A stretch of DNA of 64,000 nucleotides from Nematopogon swammerdamellus. Lineage: Eukaryota > Arthropoda > Insecta > Lepidoptera > Adelidae. Numbering within the stretch: the stretch's first letter is position 1; every line of letters starts with the position of its first letter. Below are positions 22,260 to 33,731 of the stretch, one piece after another. A program made the position numbers and the translations under genes. The stretch covers positions 10,555,566 to 10,619,565 of the forward strand of contig OX336340.1 in NCBI GenBank assembly GCA_946902875.1, in the 5' to 3' direction. Below the pieces are notes generated by a model that worked only from the letters and a program-made list of their open reading frames with translations, was not told the DNA's origin and did no database searches.

Positions 22260-23671
22260 GTAATAAAACGGTTCGGTCAATAAAAAGCAGTCCTTTTGTT
22301 TTCGACTTGTAAATGAAAAAAAGTAAAAAATGCTACACGTTTATTTTTTCAATAATCGCGGCGTACTACCTACCCAACTATTCCCCAAGGTAATAGCAAG
22401 TATTAGTAATAGTAATAGCACGTCGAGAATGTTAAAATAGCGATGCATGATCGAGGCCGCGAAGTGGAATGAACCTCGCGAGGCGTCAAGTGAAATGGCG
22501 CCGCCACCTCCGCTGCGCCTTGACATCGCATTGCATTGTCTTTTTATTATTTGTTAGCAAGATCAAGGTCGGAACACGAGGACACCCGAGTCCCGCCTAG
22601 CTTCCCTGTTTCAAGTTGGGTTAGTTCCGTATCGCACGCATCCCATGCGGCCATGCATGACTCACGCATGCATGTGGAAATCACTGTCGGCCGCGGCGGC
22701 ACCTACTGTAGGGCATCCGAAGGGTCCCAGTCTCTTCCGTCTCTGGCGTAACTTTCACTTCATCACTGATATGTCCTTTTGTGTGAGTAAAAATGAATAG
22801 TTAGTCCTCTCTTCAGGATAATTCAGCAATGACTAGCAATATTTCAAGGGGCGATTCTGGAGTTCAAATAAACAAACTTTAACCTTCGTTATTTTTTATC
22901 TAAAAACATATTTCGTGATCCCTATACATTTTTCTAATGGTAAAATCGAAAAATATATATGGAGATAATGAACTTTCTTTTTTAGACTTTGAAAAAAATT
23001 ACAAAGGCCAACGATATCCATTTGAGCTCCAGAATCATTAGTAATTGCTGAATCATCAGTCTATCTCCAGTTCATTCAATTAAGTCATTCATTATGCGTT
23101 TGCAATCTAAGACGAATTCTACGTCAAAATAATCTGAAAACATCCTGGAAATTATTTTAATCCTAAGCTGGAAATGGTGCAACCATCGATCTATGTACGA
23201 GTATGACGCGCACACACGTCCACAACGAATTCAATTCGCACGTTCACGAGTCAACATTTATAGATTCGTCACCAACGCTACAAAAATGGAAACATTTGGA
23301 AATCAATCAGAGATGGCCTCTCCATTAAACGACTCAGCCACTCGTCATGAATGATGTTGAAGAAAATAGTAAAGTACCTAGTCAACAAATATAAAAACAC
23401 GCACGGTACCTTATCGAATATACATGACCTGTCCTAACATCATTAATAATGAATGAGGTGCGTTCAATTCAGAAAGATGTCGATGTTCAGAAAATGATTT
23501 TATACTCGCTCAGTGCTACTAGCTAATGAGCATGGAAGGGAATATTTATTACTGCGAAGTTTCTTGTCGGTTCTTCTTCGTGGGTGTAATCGAACCGGAT
23601 AGAACAAATTGTGACAAGTTCGAGCGCAGTCTAACTGCCATATGAATGATCAATAAACAATACAATACAAC
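22260..23671. other. gene-free stretch
   Basis: Slightly GC-richer at 22440-22760, where small ORFs exist on both strands without recognisable domains. Otherwise AT-rich and without evident repeats. Confidence 0.4.
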
Positions 23672-23771
23672 AATAGCCGTTTCGACCGACCTTTCATTCA
23701 GTGCGGTGGTACCAACCCGGGCGGATTAAACCCTACCACCTAGTAATATAAGAAGGGAGTCATATCCCTTT
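23672..23771 (-). mobile_element. SINE fragment, short-head subfamily
   Basis: Read on minus: AAGGGATATGACTCCCTTCT, TATTACTAGGTGGTAGGG and the core up to GGCTATT. It shares its 5' boundary with the copies at 26984 and 60391, so that boundary is a subfamily 5' end and not random truncation. The 3' half is missing. Confidence 0.75.
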
Positions 23772-25082
23772 ATTCCATTAAAAAAAATCTAACTTGTTGT
23801 TTGTTTCAAACTAATATGTAGGTACTCAAAGTACTCATTAATACATCATTTGAGTTCATCAATAGCAACAATGAAAGTGGTTTCCTCCAAGGTAGTTAAT
23901 ACAAACCATGGATAATTACCACTTTGGCATAGTTACAAAATTTTAATCTGGTTCGATCTAGCTGATCAAACCACGTGCGATATTTGCCCAACAAGTGCAA
24001 TTTTTTTTTAAACTTGCAGGTGGATTCAATGTATTTTAACTACGCAGGTGGATTTAATGTCGTACAAACGACCCAAAAATAAATTGTTTACCAATAATTT
24101 AGAAGGGATCTCGCTACCTGCGACCTCGCTTGCCTTTATAATCCTCAGAATTGGACACAAAAGAATGGACAATGGATGAAATCTATAAGAATCGTACGAG
24201 CTGCGTTTTGAGGAAAGTTTCTTTATAATAGGGTCCCCTCGCCAAATTTCGCAAATTTAAAAAATAAAATCTTTATCTCTGGTGTCTGTCAGTCACATGC
24301 AGATATATCCAGATGTACTAAAACTATTTTGTGAGTCTGATGCCAAACTACGCAGATTTTTTTTATTTGGGTTAGTTTTAAAGTAAAAATAAGCTAAAAA
24401 GTGGTGTACTCTAGTGTTTCGATATAAATGAAAGAAGTCACACATTTGATAAAGGCCTCTCCGAAGCAGGCTCGCCAACACACGCAGCCTTCCGCTCTCT
24501 CATTCATATTCACTTCCGGCTACCCTTTTTTTCGGTAGTCTGTCCACCTAGCCGGGGAGTGTCCCACGCTATGTTTGTTTGTACGTTGTTTCCAATCGAC
24601 CACACGACTACCCTAGCCAGCGGTTATCGCGTCTGTGACAGATTTGCCCAGCCCACCGTCACTTTGATAATTTTCATAGCAATGTCGATACCTTCGTTCT
24701 TTGGCGTATTTTCTTTCATTTCCTCATACATATACATAACATTTAAAAAAAATCCAGAATTGCTCTTCCTATGTAGTTTTCCCGATATGTGTGCTCTTAA
24801 AATTATTCATAAATCAAAACAGATAGGATATCCCTACGTACTCAACGTAAAATTTGCGTCAATCTGTGGTGTTACTGGCAAAACGCTGACTTTTTACCGA
24901 CTTCAAAAAAAAGGAGGTTATCAATTCGACACGTATGTATGTAATATCGTTGGAATTGCAAAATATTCGTATAAGTTAATCTATGTGGGCTTCTAAACAG
25001 GTGTGCCAAAATACATGCGTATGTATGTTTGTCCACGCATTACTCCGTAACTATTCTATTAATCGGATTGTAACCATTCTTT
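23772..25082. other. gene-free stretch
   Basis: Includes ACCGACTTCAAAAAAAAGG at about 24897, a repeat end that is ubiquitous in moth genomes (its inverse is at ~41630), and a TAGGGTCCCCTCGC block near 24229 related to ~31540. The 145-codon ORF at 24559-24996 runs through this repeat and is rejected as a gene. Confidence 0.5.
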
Positions 25083-25482
25083 TAGGGTTCCGTATCCGGT
25101 ACGGGACCCTATTACTAAGCCTACGCCGTCTGTCTGTCCGTCCGTCCGTCCATCTGTCCGAGGACTGTATCTCTTGAACCGTAATAGGTAGCCAGTTGAA
25201 ATTTTCACAGAATGTGTTATTTATTATTATTGCCGATATAACAAATAATAAAAATAAGAAAAAGTGAAAAATTCACGGGGGTTCCCATAGAAGAAACCAA
25301 AAAGCGTATGCGAGCGCGCCATCTACCGAATAGAGTGTGAAGCATTTTTAACTAATCATGACATTTGACTAATAATATGAAGCATTTCATAGCACGCCAT
25401 AGATGGCGTGAGTGGCGCTAACCATGACATGACGATACGGAACCCTCGGTGCGCGAGTTCGACTCGCACTTGGCCGGTTTTT
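25083..25482 (+). repeat. complete copy of the AGGGTTCCGTATC repeat
   Basis: Starts TAGGGTTCCGTATCCGG, has a (GTCT/GTCC)n tract at 25125-25160, CAGAATGTGTTATT, and near the end GATACGGAACCCTCGG, followed by GAGTTCGACTCGCACTTGG. It is the inverse of 9344-9763. The inverted terminal motifs point to a non-autonomous transposon. The tRNA-like GTTCGACTC near the end might instead indicate a SINE. Confidence 0.65.
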
Positions 25483-25638
25483 CATTGGCTTACACTAACT
25501 TCAACTTAGGGAACAGTGCAAGTTTCATCAAAATCCGTTCAGTTGTTTTCAAGATATGGAAAAACAAGTCGTCGCGTCGGTTTAACGCCCAATTCTACGC
25601 AGAACTTGTTATTATGTGATTTAACTAAAAAAAACTGT

Positions 25639-25823
25639 TTTAAAAAACATTGCACCGACCTCAAAAAACAACTAGAACTGAAAAGTGTGAAATAATATTT
25701 TTGATTCATATTCGGACCCTTGAGTTGATACCCCCTTGAACTCAAGGGTCCGAATATGAATCAAAATATTATTTTACACTTCAGTTTTAGTTGTTTTTTG
25801 AGGTCGGTGCAATGTTTTTTAAA
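25639..25823. repeat. long foldback, ~85-bp arms
   Basis: TTTAAAAAACATTGCACCGA through ATTCATATTCGGACCCTTGA is followed after a ~12-bp loop by an almost perfect inverse copy. A third, single-arm copy lies at ~25928-26010 in the orientation of the right arm. The transcript would form a ~185-nt hairpin. Confidence 0.85.
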
Positions 25824-26103
25824 GGACTGTGGCTACGCGCCCGTCTAGAAGTGCATTTCTTCGACGCCGTACAAATGCACACCTGAAAATTTATAGAAGG
25901 TCCCTTTTTGTGCTTTTGTACTGCCTTCAACTCGAGGGTACGAATATGAAGACAAATATTATTTAACACTTTTCAGTTCTAGTTTTTGAAGTCGGTGCAA
26001 TGTTTTTTAAAACAGTTTTTTTGTATTTACATTCCGTCTATACAAGTAACGTGTGTGCCTATGTGCACCGCGACAAGAAAGCTTTAAAGTTTTTGGGTGT
26101 GTG

Positions 26104-26289
26104 TCAGCTAGAGATAAGAATAATACCTATCCGCTGGCGATGGCGTTCGAGACGGAACTGGTGACCTTCTATAAAGCATGATCCTTCGCAGATAACTCGG
26201 TGCGATTGTGCGTGCTGTGATCGCGCGGCGTGCGTGCGTCGCGTCGTCGTCTCGGTGTGAACGCGGCTCGGGTCGATAACCTCACGCAA
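26104..26289 (-). other. candidate 5' exon (minus strand)
   Basis: GC-rich relative to its neighbours, with an open frame and a possible donor GATAG|GTATTA at the low-coordinate side. An internal ATG gives MLYRRSPVPSRTPSPAD, a Ser-Pro-rich start plausible for a regulatory protein. No similarity is recognised. It could be a 5' exon of jumu, but the phase cannot be matched to the visible 4400-4510 exon without another exon between. Weak evidence. Confidence 0.2.
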
Positions 26290-26595
26290 ATTATTTTATT
26301 ACACATAGACATAGCATCTCCACACAACAACCGATTGAATACCTACCTACAAGTTCGTTACGCCAATTCGTTATGCTCGGCGATTTCAAGGCCGGCTTAG
26401 CCGCACTTCTACCATTCGGTACCTACTTGATACAATAAAGTCAGTTATTATTTCGTTTCAGGCGGTTTCAGATTCTCAAGGATATTTTTTCAATTTGTAT
26501 TGTAGTATGTTACAAGCTGTGCCCGCGGCTCCGCCCGCTCTCATATTTCACTTCACTGCTAACCTCATAAGCTATTTAGCGTTATAGTAAGTAGC

Positions 26596-26735
26596 CTATA
26601 GTTGATGGGAAGAATCAAGCTATCCGTAGAATTTTGTTTTATTAAAATCGGTTCAGTGGTTCTCGAGTTATAAGCGGACAGACAGACACTCAGACAGACA
26701 GAAAGCAGACGTTGGATTTTATTATAGGTAAGGAA
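26596..26735 (+). repeat. dispersed repeat end with (CAGA)n
   Basis: The AAAATCGGTTCAGTGGTTCT...TTATAAGCGGACAGACAGAC pattern is a common moth repeat end; a cognate is at 31445-31510 (AATCGGTTCAGTAGGTCCGG). Non-coding. Confidence 0.5.
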
Positions 26736-26983
26736 GGATTAACCTATCATTGAGAAGCGCAAAGTCAAACTCTCTCGTATCATTAAGCATAAAAAAGCCA
26801 ATACAATAAAAAGGAATTACCTACATGTAGGTACTTACCTACAATAAAAATTAAAAGTAGGTACTTACATAAATAAATAATCAGCTATATTAATAAAAAA
26901 GACGGGGTTGTAGCAGACAGTGTTCGTACCGTGTGGGGCCGGTACTTATATCCCCACTGCATCTCTTCCCGTGTATGATATAT

Positions 26984-27230
26984 GGATATGACTCCCTTCT
27001 TATATTACTAGGTGGTAGGGTTTAACCCGCCCGGGATGGTACCACCGCACTGAATGAAAGGTCGGTCGAAACGGCTATGTAAATAGTTTGTGTTTTCCGT
27101 CCAGTTCAGTGTAGCCGGCACGACCGAAGGGAAGCACTGACGTGGCACCAAGTTCACCCGGTGTTATGGGCTGACATCACGGATGTTGTAGGTGATGTAG
27201 CCAACCGTGTCAGTTTCCATAAAAAAAAAA
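26984..27230 (+). mobile_element. SINE, short-head subfamily, complete
   Basis: Begins GGATATGACTCCCTTCTT, continues with the shared core (TATTACTAGGTGGTAGGG, GTACCACCGCACTGA, GGCTATGTAAATAG) and 3' domain, and ends TTTCCATA plus an A tail. The tRNA/5S head is absent. The 5' end is the same as at 60391 and 23672. Confidence 0.8.
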
Positions 27231-27259
27231 CTGTAAATTGTATGTAGAATACGTCGAGC

Positions 27260-27569
27260 TACCCAAACACTGACATGGCACCTAGTTCACACAGAGGTGT
27301 TGTAGCTTGTAGGTGATACCTACCTACCCAACCTATTTTTGTTTTTATGGTAACTGACACGGTTGGTACATCACCTATATACTACATCCGTGATGTCAGC
27401 CCATAACACCTTGGTGAACTAGGTGCCATGTCAGTGCTTCCCTTGGGTCGTACACTGAACTGGACGGAATATTTACATAGCCGTTTCAACCGACGTTTCA
27501 TTCAGTGCGGTGGTACCAACCCGGGCGGGTTAAGCCCTCCAAAATAGTAAGGTAAGAAGGGAAGGGACC
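27260..27569. mobile_element. two SINE fragments in inverted orientation
   Basis: 27260-27335 is a plus-strand 3'-domain fragment (CACTGACATGGCACCTAG). 27336-27569 is a minus-strand copy from the poly(A) side to GGTCCCTTCCCTTC, lacking the head. With the copy at 26984 the three form a SINE cluster. Confidence 0.7.
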
Positions 27570-28140
27570 CAGGGCACAATATTTTCTTTTGCACAAATTC
27601 CTGGTACCTATAGTACCTAGTTAGAGATATTCGAAATTAATATTAATTAGCCATGTGATGATGTCAAATTAATATTACCCGTATTAACGGATGTGATATT
27701 TATTTAGTCCTTGTGTCTACTGCTGTAAAGTTCAGTTTAGCTTAAGAGAAATAATACACTACAAACAAATCAACATACCAGAGAACAAAACAATAACATT
27801 CATACTTTTATAGCGTTTCGCTGGAATTCGAGGGCGAAGACTACACAACATTCCATTGTAAATTTTTTTAAGGCTCCGTGGCCAGCAATGCTGTCTATGG
27901 AGCCTTATAAAATAGGTCAGGTGTCTGTCCATCCATCACACGCGCTGTCCGACCGAGGTGATTAGGTACCTACTCGGGAACGTAAAGTTCAATAAATAAA
28001 TATAGAAACAAAAATTAGAAATTTTGTGCATACGGCATATTTAGCACAGCATTATGGCTGGCATTAGTTACTATTAGTATTCTGTGCCATTAGTACCTAT
28101 TACCTATAATATGGTCATTTACATTTATTTATTTATTTAT
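27570..28140. other. gene-free stretch
   Basis: AT-rich. No exon or strong repeat is recognised. Confidence 0.4.
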
Positions 28141-28215
28141 GTATACAGGTCTTTCAAAATTAGTTAATAGTACGCTAAGGGGGGGGGGGGGGGGGGGGGG
28201 GGGGGGGTGTTGTAT
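28141..28215 (+). repeat. 29-base G homopolymer in a dispersed repeat
   Basis: GGTCTTTCAAAATTAGTT, AATAGTACGCTAA, then an uninterrupted run of 29 G (28179-28207), then TGTTGTATCAG. The same repeat at ~8112-8165 has only seven or eight G at this point. The tract is potentially quadruplex-forming; its length is also a place where assembly error is likely. Confidence 0.85.
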
Positions 28216-28394
28216 CAGAAATAGATCACTTTTGAAGAACAAAGATTTTTTTCCAAATTTTTTTTTTTATTTCAAATGAAAAAAAAAATAATTCTTAATC
28301 GTTTCAGTTTCATGCCAGGAACAAAAAAAGTGGTCAAGTGAACCTTGTTCACGTGCCGAGGGTCCCGTACTTTCATATAATTATATTTCTACCA

Positions 28395-28660
28395 GGGTGC
28401 GGTCAGGCTTTAGATGGGTAGCCGTACGACCGTGGTTCGGCTGGCTGTGGTTCGGATTCCACTTGAAACTGTACTTTCAACCCTTTTTGTACATATTTAA
28501 CTGGTAGGGATCAACCCGTTTGGATTGGTACACCAGCACTGAACGAATGTCGGTCGAAGAAAACTGCTATAAAAATTATACATGTTTTCCATACAGTTCT
28601 ATGTAGCCAGCACGACCAAAGGAAAGACTGACATGGCACCTCTCTGACACTGACTTACTT
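28395..28660 (+). mobile_element. diverged SINE copy
   Basis: Recognisable blocks: GGTGCGGTCAGG, TGGTTCGGATTCCAC, GGTAGGGATCAACCCG and GTAGCCAGCACGACCAAAGG. It is the oldest-looking member in the window and lacks a poly(A) end. Confidence 0.6.
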
Positions 28661-29068
28661 ACTAACAATATTACTCGGGCATACACTTTACATTATAAAT
28701 AGCATCAAGACGAAGTTTATTTGCATGTTTGTGCAGTCATCACGTAAACTACTAAACCAATTTGAATGCAGTTTCACAAAAATGTGGGATATGCCACTTT
28801 GTTTAATAAAAACGTCCTTCTGCGAGACAGGAACTGTTGAGTGCAGGAGATTCGTTTATTGCACTGTATGATTTTATGTGTTAATAAATATTTTCATTTC
28901 ATTTATTTCCATTTCATTTGTCATCCATATGTCATACTACCATCTTAATTATTATTTTGCCATATAAATAAATAAAGCGAAGTTTCTACGGGCGACCGGT
29001 GGCGTGACGGCCGTGTAATATACCTATGTAAATTTTTTTATTTTATTGAAAGCGCAACATGTGGCGCC

Positions 29069-29480
29069 GTGCTACCCATAAAGTGTCTAACGACACCCGT
29101 GATTTCACGTGGGATGGCTCTGCACAAATACCAGCTTACGCCTCTGGACTTGTGTCGAGCCGTGCGACTAGTGAGTGACCTCGAAGTGTCCCGCGATCTA
29201 GAACCACTGCAACTCCGTGGGGATGTCGGCTCTCTAAGTGTGTTCTATCGCGAATTCCTGGGGGAGTACTCGGAGGAGCTGTTTAACGCGATCCCACCGT
29301 CCACTTTTCACCTCCGCACCACGCGCACTGGGCAGGGATTGCATTATAGCGGATGCGTGCCAATCGGTTCTCCTCATCTTTCCTCTACAGAACCGGTAGT
29401 CTCTGGAACGCTCTCCCTGCCAATATATTTCCCCTTTATACCTACTGTACTTGTACAGTCTCAGATTCTCCAAGGGCGTA
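29069..29480 (+). pseudogene. Jockey-like RT C-terminal region
   Basis: Plus-strand reading: LRGDVGSLSVFYREFLGEYS, EELFNAIPPSTFHLR, then HLSSTEPVVSGTLSLP. This follows the order H/RR-D-VASL-x-FYR...EEL...IP...RT...W-x-SLP seen at the C-terminus of Jockey-class ORF2 proteins. The canonical W-N-x-LP is altered and the frame slips afterwards. No catalytic domain is present. Confidence 0.6.
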
Positions 29481-29698
29481 AATAGGCGCCTGCCTGTAAG
29501 GCCGGCATGGCATTCGCAACCCTCGTATACGACCGAATGTCCATGGGCATATGTCCTTATAACTCGAGAACCACTTTACCGATTTACATATTTATGGTTT
29601 CCATTCTGGTACATAAATCGTTCTTTTTTTCCGCCCAGTTCAGTGCAGCCGGCACAACCAAAGCATATTTTTTCTGTTGTACCTAGGTCACATGTAAA

Positions 29699-30752
29699 TA
29701 GGGCTGCCATCCGTCCGGGTTTCCCCGGATTTGTCCTCTTTTTGAAGGCGTCCGGGGGGATTTTTTAAAGTAGTCCGGGTTACACAAAATTCAAAAATCC
29801 CGCCCGCTGCATAACTCTATGATAGACGCTAAACGTCGAGCCATAGCTTGGAGACGACCGTGAGTAATGCCGCTAAATATTTTAATAATATGAAAATTTA
29901 TTTTTGTCAAAAAGTTTAAAATAAAATAATTTTCTTAATAAGAAAAAAATAATGTCCGGGATTTTATATGAAAATCCGGGGTTTTACTTCTTTTCGTCCT
30001 AGTTTAACCTTTCGAATGCCCAAGCGCAGATCTGCGCATCGCCCTCTAACTGCCTAAGCGTAGATCCGCGCCAACGTGACTGGTGACTTTCGGCATTTAA
30101 ATACGCACTCTTTCAATATGGGGACAAGGTTCAATTATACTTCTAAAAAAAGGTGAAGTTATGCCCTTCTCGAAATGATTCACTTTGTCGCCACGCTAGA
30201 GCACAAAATTAAAGATCTCTTCAGTTGTTTTCGAGCAGTGGCAACGAACGTACATGTTCGCGCGCGAATTCGCCGCGACCACGCCCGATTAAAAATGATT
30301 TTTGATGTTTTTAGTCATTAGTTTGTTTGTGTTTTTGTATAAATTCGAAAGAATACAACATTTATGAAGTGAATGTGTTATTATTGGAAGTTTTTATCCA
30401 TTGACGAGTGTAAAATCGAAACAAAACATAGCGTCACTATATTTGGTAAGTGAAAAGTTCGTGCAATGTTCAACTCACAATTTGGAATCAAAACAAAAGT
30501 CAGAGCACTACAAGTTATAGATAAATTTGTAGGACATTTTATAAGGATTACATACAACCAACCAACCAACCAAGGAAATTTAGCATAATTTCCTACATGT
30601 GTTCGATATTTTTCTTCCGAAAAAAAGTTTTTATTCTCCTTGCGTAACGAATCGCCCCTGCGAAAATGTCGTGGCATTTTAGGGAGGCAGTTCTCGCGCG
30701 GCGCGGGCGGAAGAAAGGATTTCAGAAAATGATTTCAGAGATGGCAGCCCTA
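29699..30752. mobile_element. non-autonomous hAT element with perfect 8-bp target duplication
   Basis: The ends TAGGGCTGCCAT and ATGGCAGCCCTA are exact inverse repeats. CATGTAAA occurs immediately outside both (29691-29698 and 30753-30760), an 8-bp duplication diagnostic of hAT elements. The interior (1054 bp) has CCGTCCGGG/TCCGGGG repeats near the left side and two AAGCG-CAGATC-GCGC-type repeats at ~30020-30070. No transposase frame is visible; the small minus-strand ORF 30381-30677 is not recognised. Confidence 0.85.
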
Positions 30753-30777
30753 CATGTAAATGACTTCGTTTGGTAGA

Positions 30778-30935
30778 TAATCCTAATAAATAAAGCGAAA
30801 TTTCTACGGGCGACCGACCGTGTAACGTACGAATATATAATATATGAAATATTCTAATAACTCAAGAACCACTTTATAGATTTACATTCGGTTTTCACTG
30901 TTACATTTCGTTACTTCTCAGGATCAATCACACAG
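30778..30935. repeat. dispersed repeat (TTTCTACGGGCGA family)
   Basis: Same block order as 12244-12445: AATAAATAAAGCGAAATTTC, TACGGGCGACC, TAACGTACG, AACCACTTTATAGATTTACA and TTTTCACTGTTACATT. Confidence 0.6.
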
Positions 30936-32764
30936 AAATCCTAAGTAATAGCTAATACTTCTCTGATCTGTGATCAGATCAATCACAACGCTACGTTATC
31001 GGTGGATTTAGCTGTGACGTCACGCGAAAAATTGAAATTTTGGCTATTCAGACATTTAACTTTATCTCCAAATGTATGACATTTTGAGGAAAATGAATAG
31101 TTTTGTGCACAACTACATAAGAGTACCTATATAGTTTATTTTTTTCAGAATTTTCGAACAACCCTTAATACGTCAAAGTTCGGCGACAAAAGTGCAGTTC
31201 TTTGTCAACTTTTAAACGAAATATTTGTTAAAGTAAACTTATTCATTATAGCAAAGTTATATATTTTTGAAATTGCCTTAACAATAGCTATAGAATGACA
31301 TGACATTTTATTTATTACAAAAATAAAAAAATATTTTTGGTTTACATTTTGGGGTACCCTGTACTTTTCACAGGACTATTAGACAAACTTATCTATAATA
31401 TATCTAGCGGCAAAAATTATACGTAATTTGGCGTCAGTTTCATCGAAATCGGTTCAGTAGGTCCGGAGATATCTGCGTGTGACTGACAGACAGACAGACA
31501 GACAGACAGACACCAGAGCGATCCCATAAGGGTCCCTTTTTCGCATTTTGCGACGGGACCCTAAAAAGTCTTCCAACACATAGATCTCTTTCTTTCAGAA
31601 ATAGTGAAAACCCACAATTTTAGTTTTATTAGTATGGCGTAGAAAGAAATTGATTTTTTTTACCAACTTACACGTGTTCCATCATAATGGTAATGGAGAC
31701 TTTTTTGTTACTGTTATGAAACTGTATCGATTAGGCTATAAAAATCAACCACCTATTTTTTATTTAAATACACATAAAAACATATTTTACATAAAAAAAG
31801 CCCAAGGTCCAAAAAAATTTATATAGGTTTTACTCCCTATTACATTGTTACTACAGAGCATGTTCATGTTCATTCGAAACGAAAAATATGTTGTTGGAGG
31901 AAGAATATCTAGCTGCTGACCATGTCCAAGCCTATGTATTCGTCCCAAGCAGCCAATCTTGCTTGCAGTCGGTCAAGTCAAGTCAAGACGACTTAGTTAA
32001 ATTGCCCTTTAAGTTCAGATGCGGCAGGCATATTACGTCCGTGTTCCCCTGCTTCAAGACTCGTGTGTTTCAAGACAGTTAATCGCCACTGCAACGTTTA
32101 TTTATTTACATAGATATATGTAGGTTATATGTAGCAACACGTGCAGCTGCACCATGCACGTAGTAGGGGGGGAGGCCTTTACCAGTGCCGGCCGTGCCAG
32201 TGCCTCTATGCTGTGGTAGGGGAAGGACACAACTACATCGACGTATACTCACATACGCGACGGTGTGTGTTACAGTTCAGTGTATACGAACGGTACAACT
32301 ACAAAGGCAGGATGCACTCATTGTTTCACATTCGGAAATTCTTGTACCTGGCTGGCGCGACCCGTAGCGTGGGAGCGACTTTATCATTCATACATAATAT
32401 AAAACACCATACCACGAGCACCACGACAGACCTGGTGGCATGAAGCACTCTCATGCGCGGTGTCCTCACTTTGTACATAATTTACTATTTATTTACTTAT
32501 AGCATTATCAAATAGTGCTTTATTATATTTTTCTTATTAATTCACAGTGTTTGTGTACTTATCAACAAACGATTGTGTCGTAGGTACCTATGTTCCTAGT
32601 TTGATCGCGAATTGGGGCGAACATTGTGAACGAGAAATGAAATTTGTACCCTCGTTTGTACCTATATCTACATAATTAAATTAGTTAGGTAGGTACCTAC
32701 ATATTTTATCAACACCCGCCGACGGGTGTTATTAATTTGACGCCTATGTACCTATGTCTATCTG
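30936..32764. other. gene-free stretch with repeat pieces
   Basis: 31380-31565 is a repeat with TCATCGAAATCGGTTCAG, a (GACA)n tract and GCGACGGGACCCTAAAAAG. 31785-31835 is the inverse of ~8180-8235 (AAAGCCCAAGGTCC). The plus-strand ORF at 32141-32443 (100 codons) is unrecognised and has no splice or Kozak support. Confidence 0.45.
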
Positions 32765-32890
32765 GATTAGTGTTGCAACGAATATTCAGCAACTATTCGG
32801 TATTCGGCCTATTCGGGCACTTTTTCACTATTCGGCCGAATACCGAATAGTGGAATTTTGGCCGAGTATTCAGCCCGCCGAATACCTACT
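32765..32890. repeat. TATTCGG/CCGAATA palindromic repeat
   Basis: Words such as CTATTCGGTATTCGGCC and GGCCGAATACCGAATAG form long imperfect dyads centred near 32825. Related to 9940-10015. Confidence 0.6.
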
Positions 32891-33233
32891 TAAATTAAAA
32901 GAAATATGAAAGAATACACATTTATTTTATTTAAAAAAAAACTACTCTCATACAATCCAAGCATAAATTCTTAAATGATAATTATATTCGAATTAATAAT
33001 CGTTGAGAAATATCCAAGAAGTAAATATCCAATAAAGAAATTGATGCTCTCTCCCTTAACTTAACATGGATTTCTTTAATATTAAAAAAAAAACTGCAGA
33101 ATTTTTTCAATGAATCTTAAATCTGTAGGCTCTAAGAACAATTAAGAGATTAAGCAAGAGTTGTTAATTTAGTGTTTTTTTTCAATTTAGCATTTTATTT
33201 TATCTCTTTTTAATTTTACATAATATTTATTAT

Positions 33234-33731
33234 GGGTGTGACTTTATAGAGGGGTGCCAAGGCTCGAAAATTTATGGTAAGCTTTGGAAGTGGTAAGAAT
33301 TTTAGTGAAATAATGTTTTGCCGAAGATGCGTAGTTTCCGAGAAAAAAAAAATTATAAAGAAACAGATTTTCCATACAAAATTAAAACTGTTTTTTTAAA
33401 TATCAAAACATTGATTTTGAATTGAAAATCATATATGCAAAAATGGCATTGGCCGCCTCAACATCAGGTCAGGGTTAATTTATAGAAGATACGGAGCATA
33501 GCGACACATCTTCTATAAATTTAACCGTAGTAATTTTTTTAACCTCCAAAACATTCACCCAGTCGAGCCCCCTTCCCTTCTCCCCCTGCTCTTATCTTCT
33601 TATTTTCCATACAAAATAAATTTTTCATACAAAAAACACCCCTCCTCCCTTCCCCTCGCCTGTCCGGCAGAGGGGGAGGGGGTAAATAACGCCCTCACCC
33701 CCTACCTCGGTACCGCTCTATAAAGCCACCC
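33234..33731. mobile_element. MITE-like element with imperfect inverted ends
   Basis: The left end GGGTGTGACTTTATAGAGGG and the right end (inverse) GGGTGGCTTTATAGAGCGG enclose 498 bp. Inside is a hairpin AATTTATAGAAGAT/ATCTTCTATAAATT (33477-33523). The right third is C-rich on plus. No clear target duplication. Confidence 0.55.

Noticed and set aside
24559..24996. 145-codon plus-strand ORF with hydrophobic segments
   Set aside because: It runs through a dispersed moth repeat (ACCGACTTCAAAAAAAAGG) and low-complexity AT sequence; there are no domains and no splice or promoter support.
32141..32443. 100-codon plus-strand ORF
   Set aside because: No recognisable motif, no exon signals, and an overlapping open frame of similar length; insufficient support.
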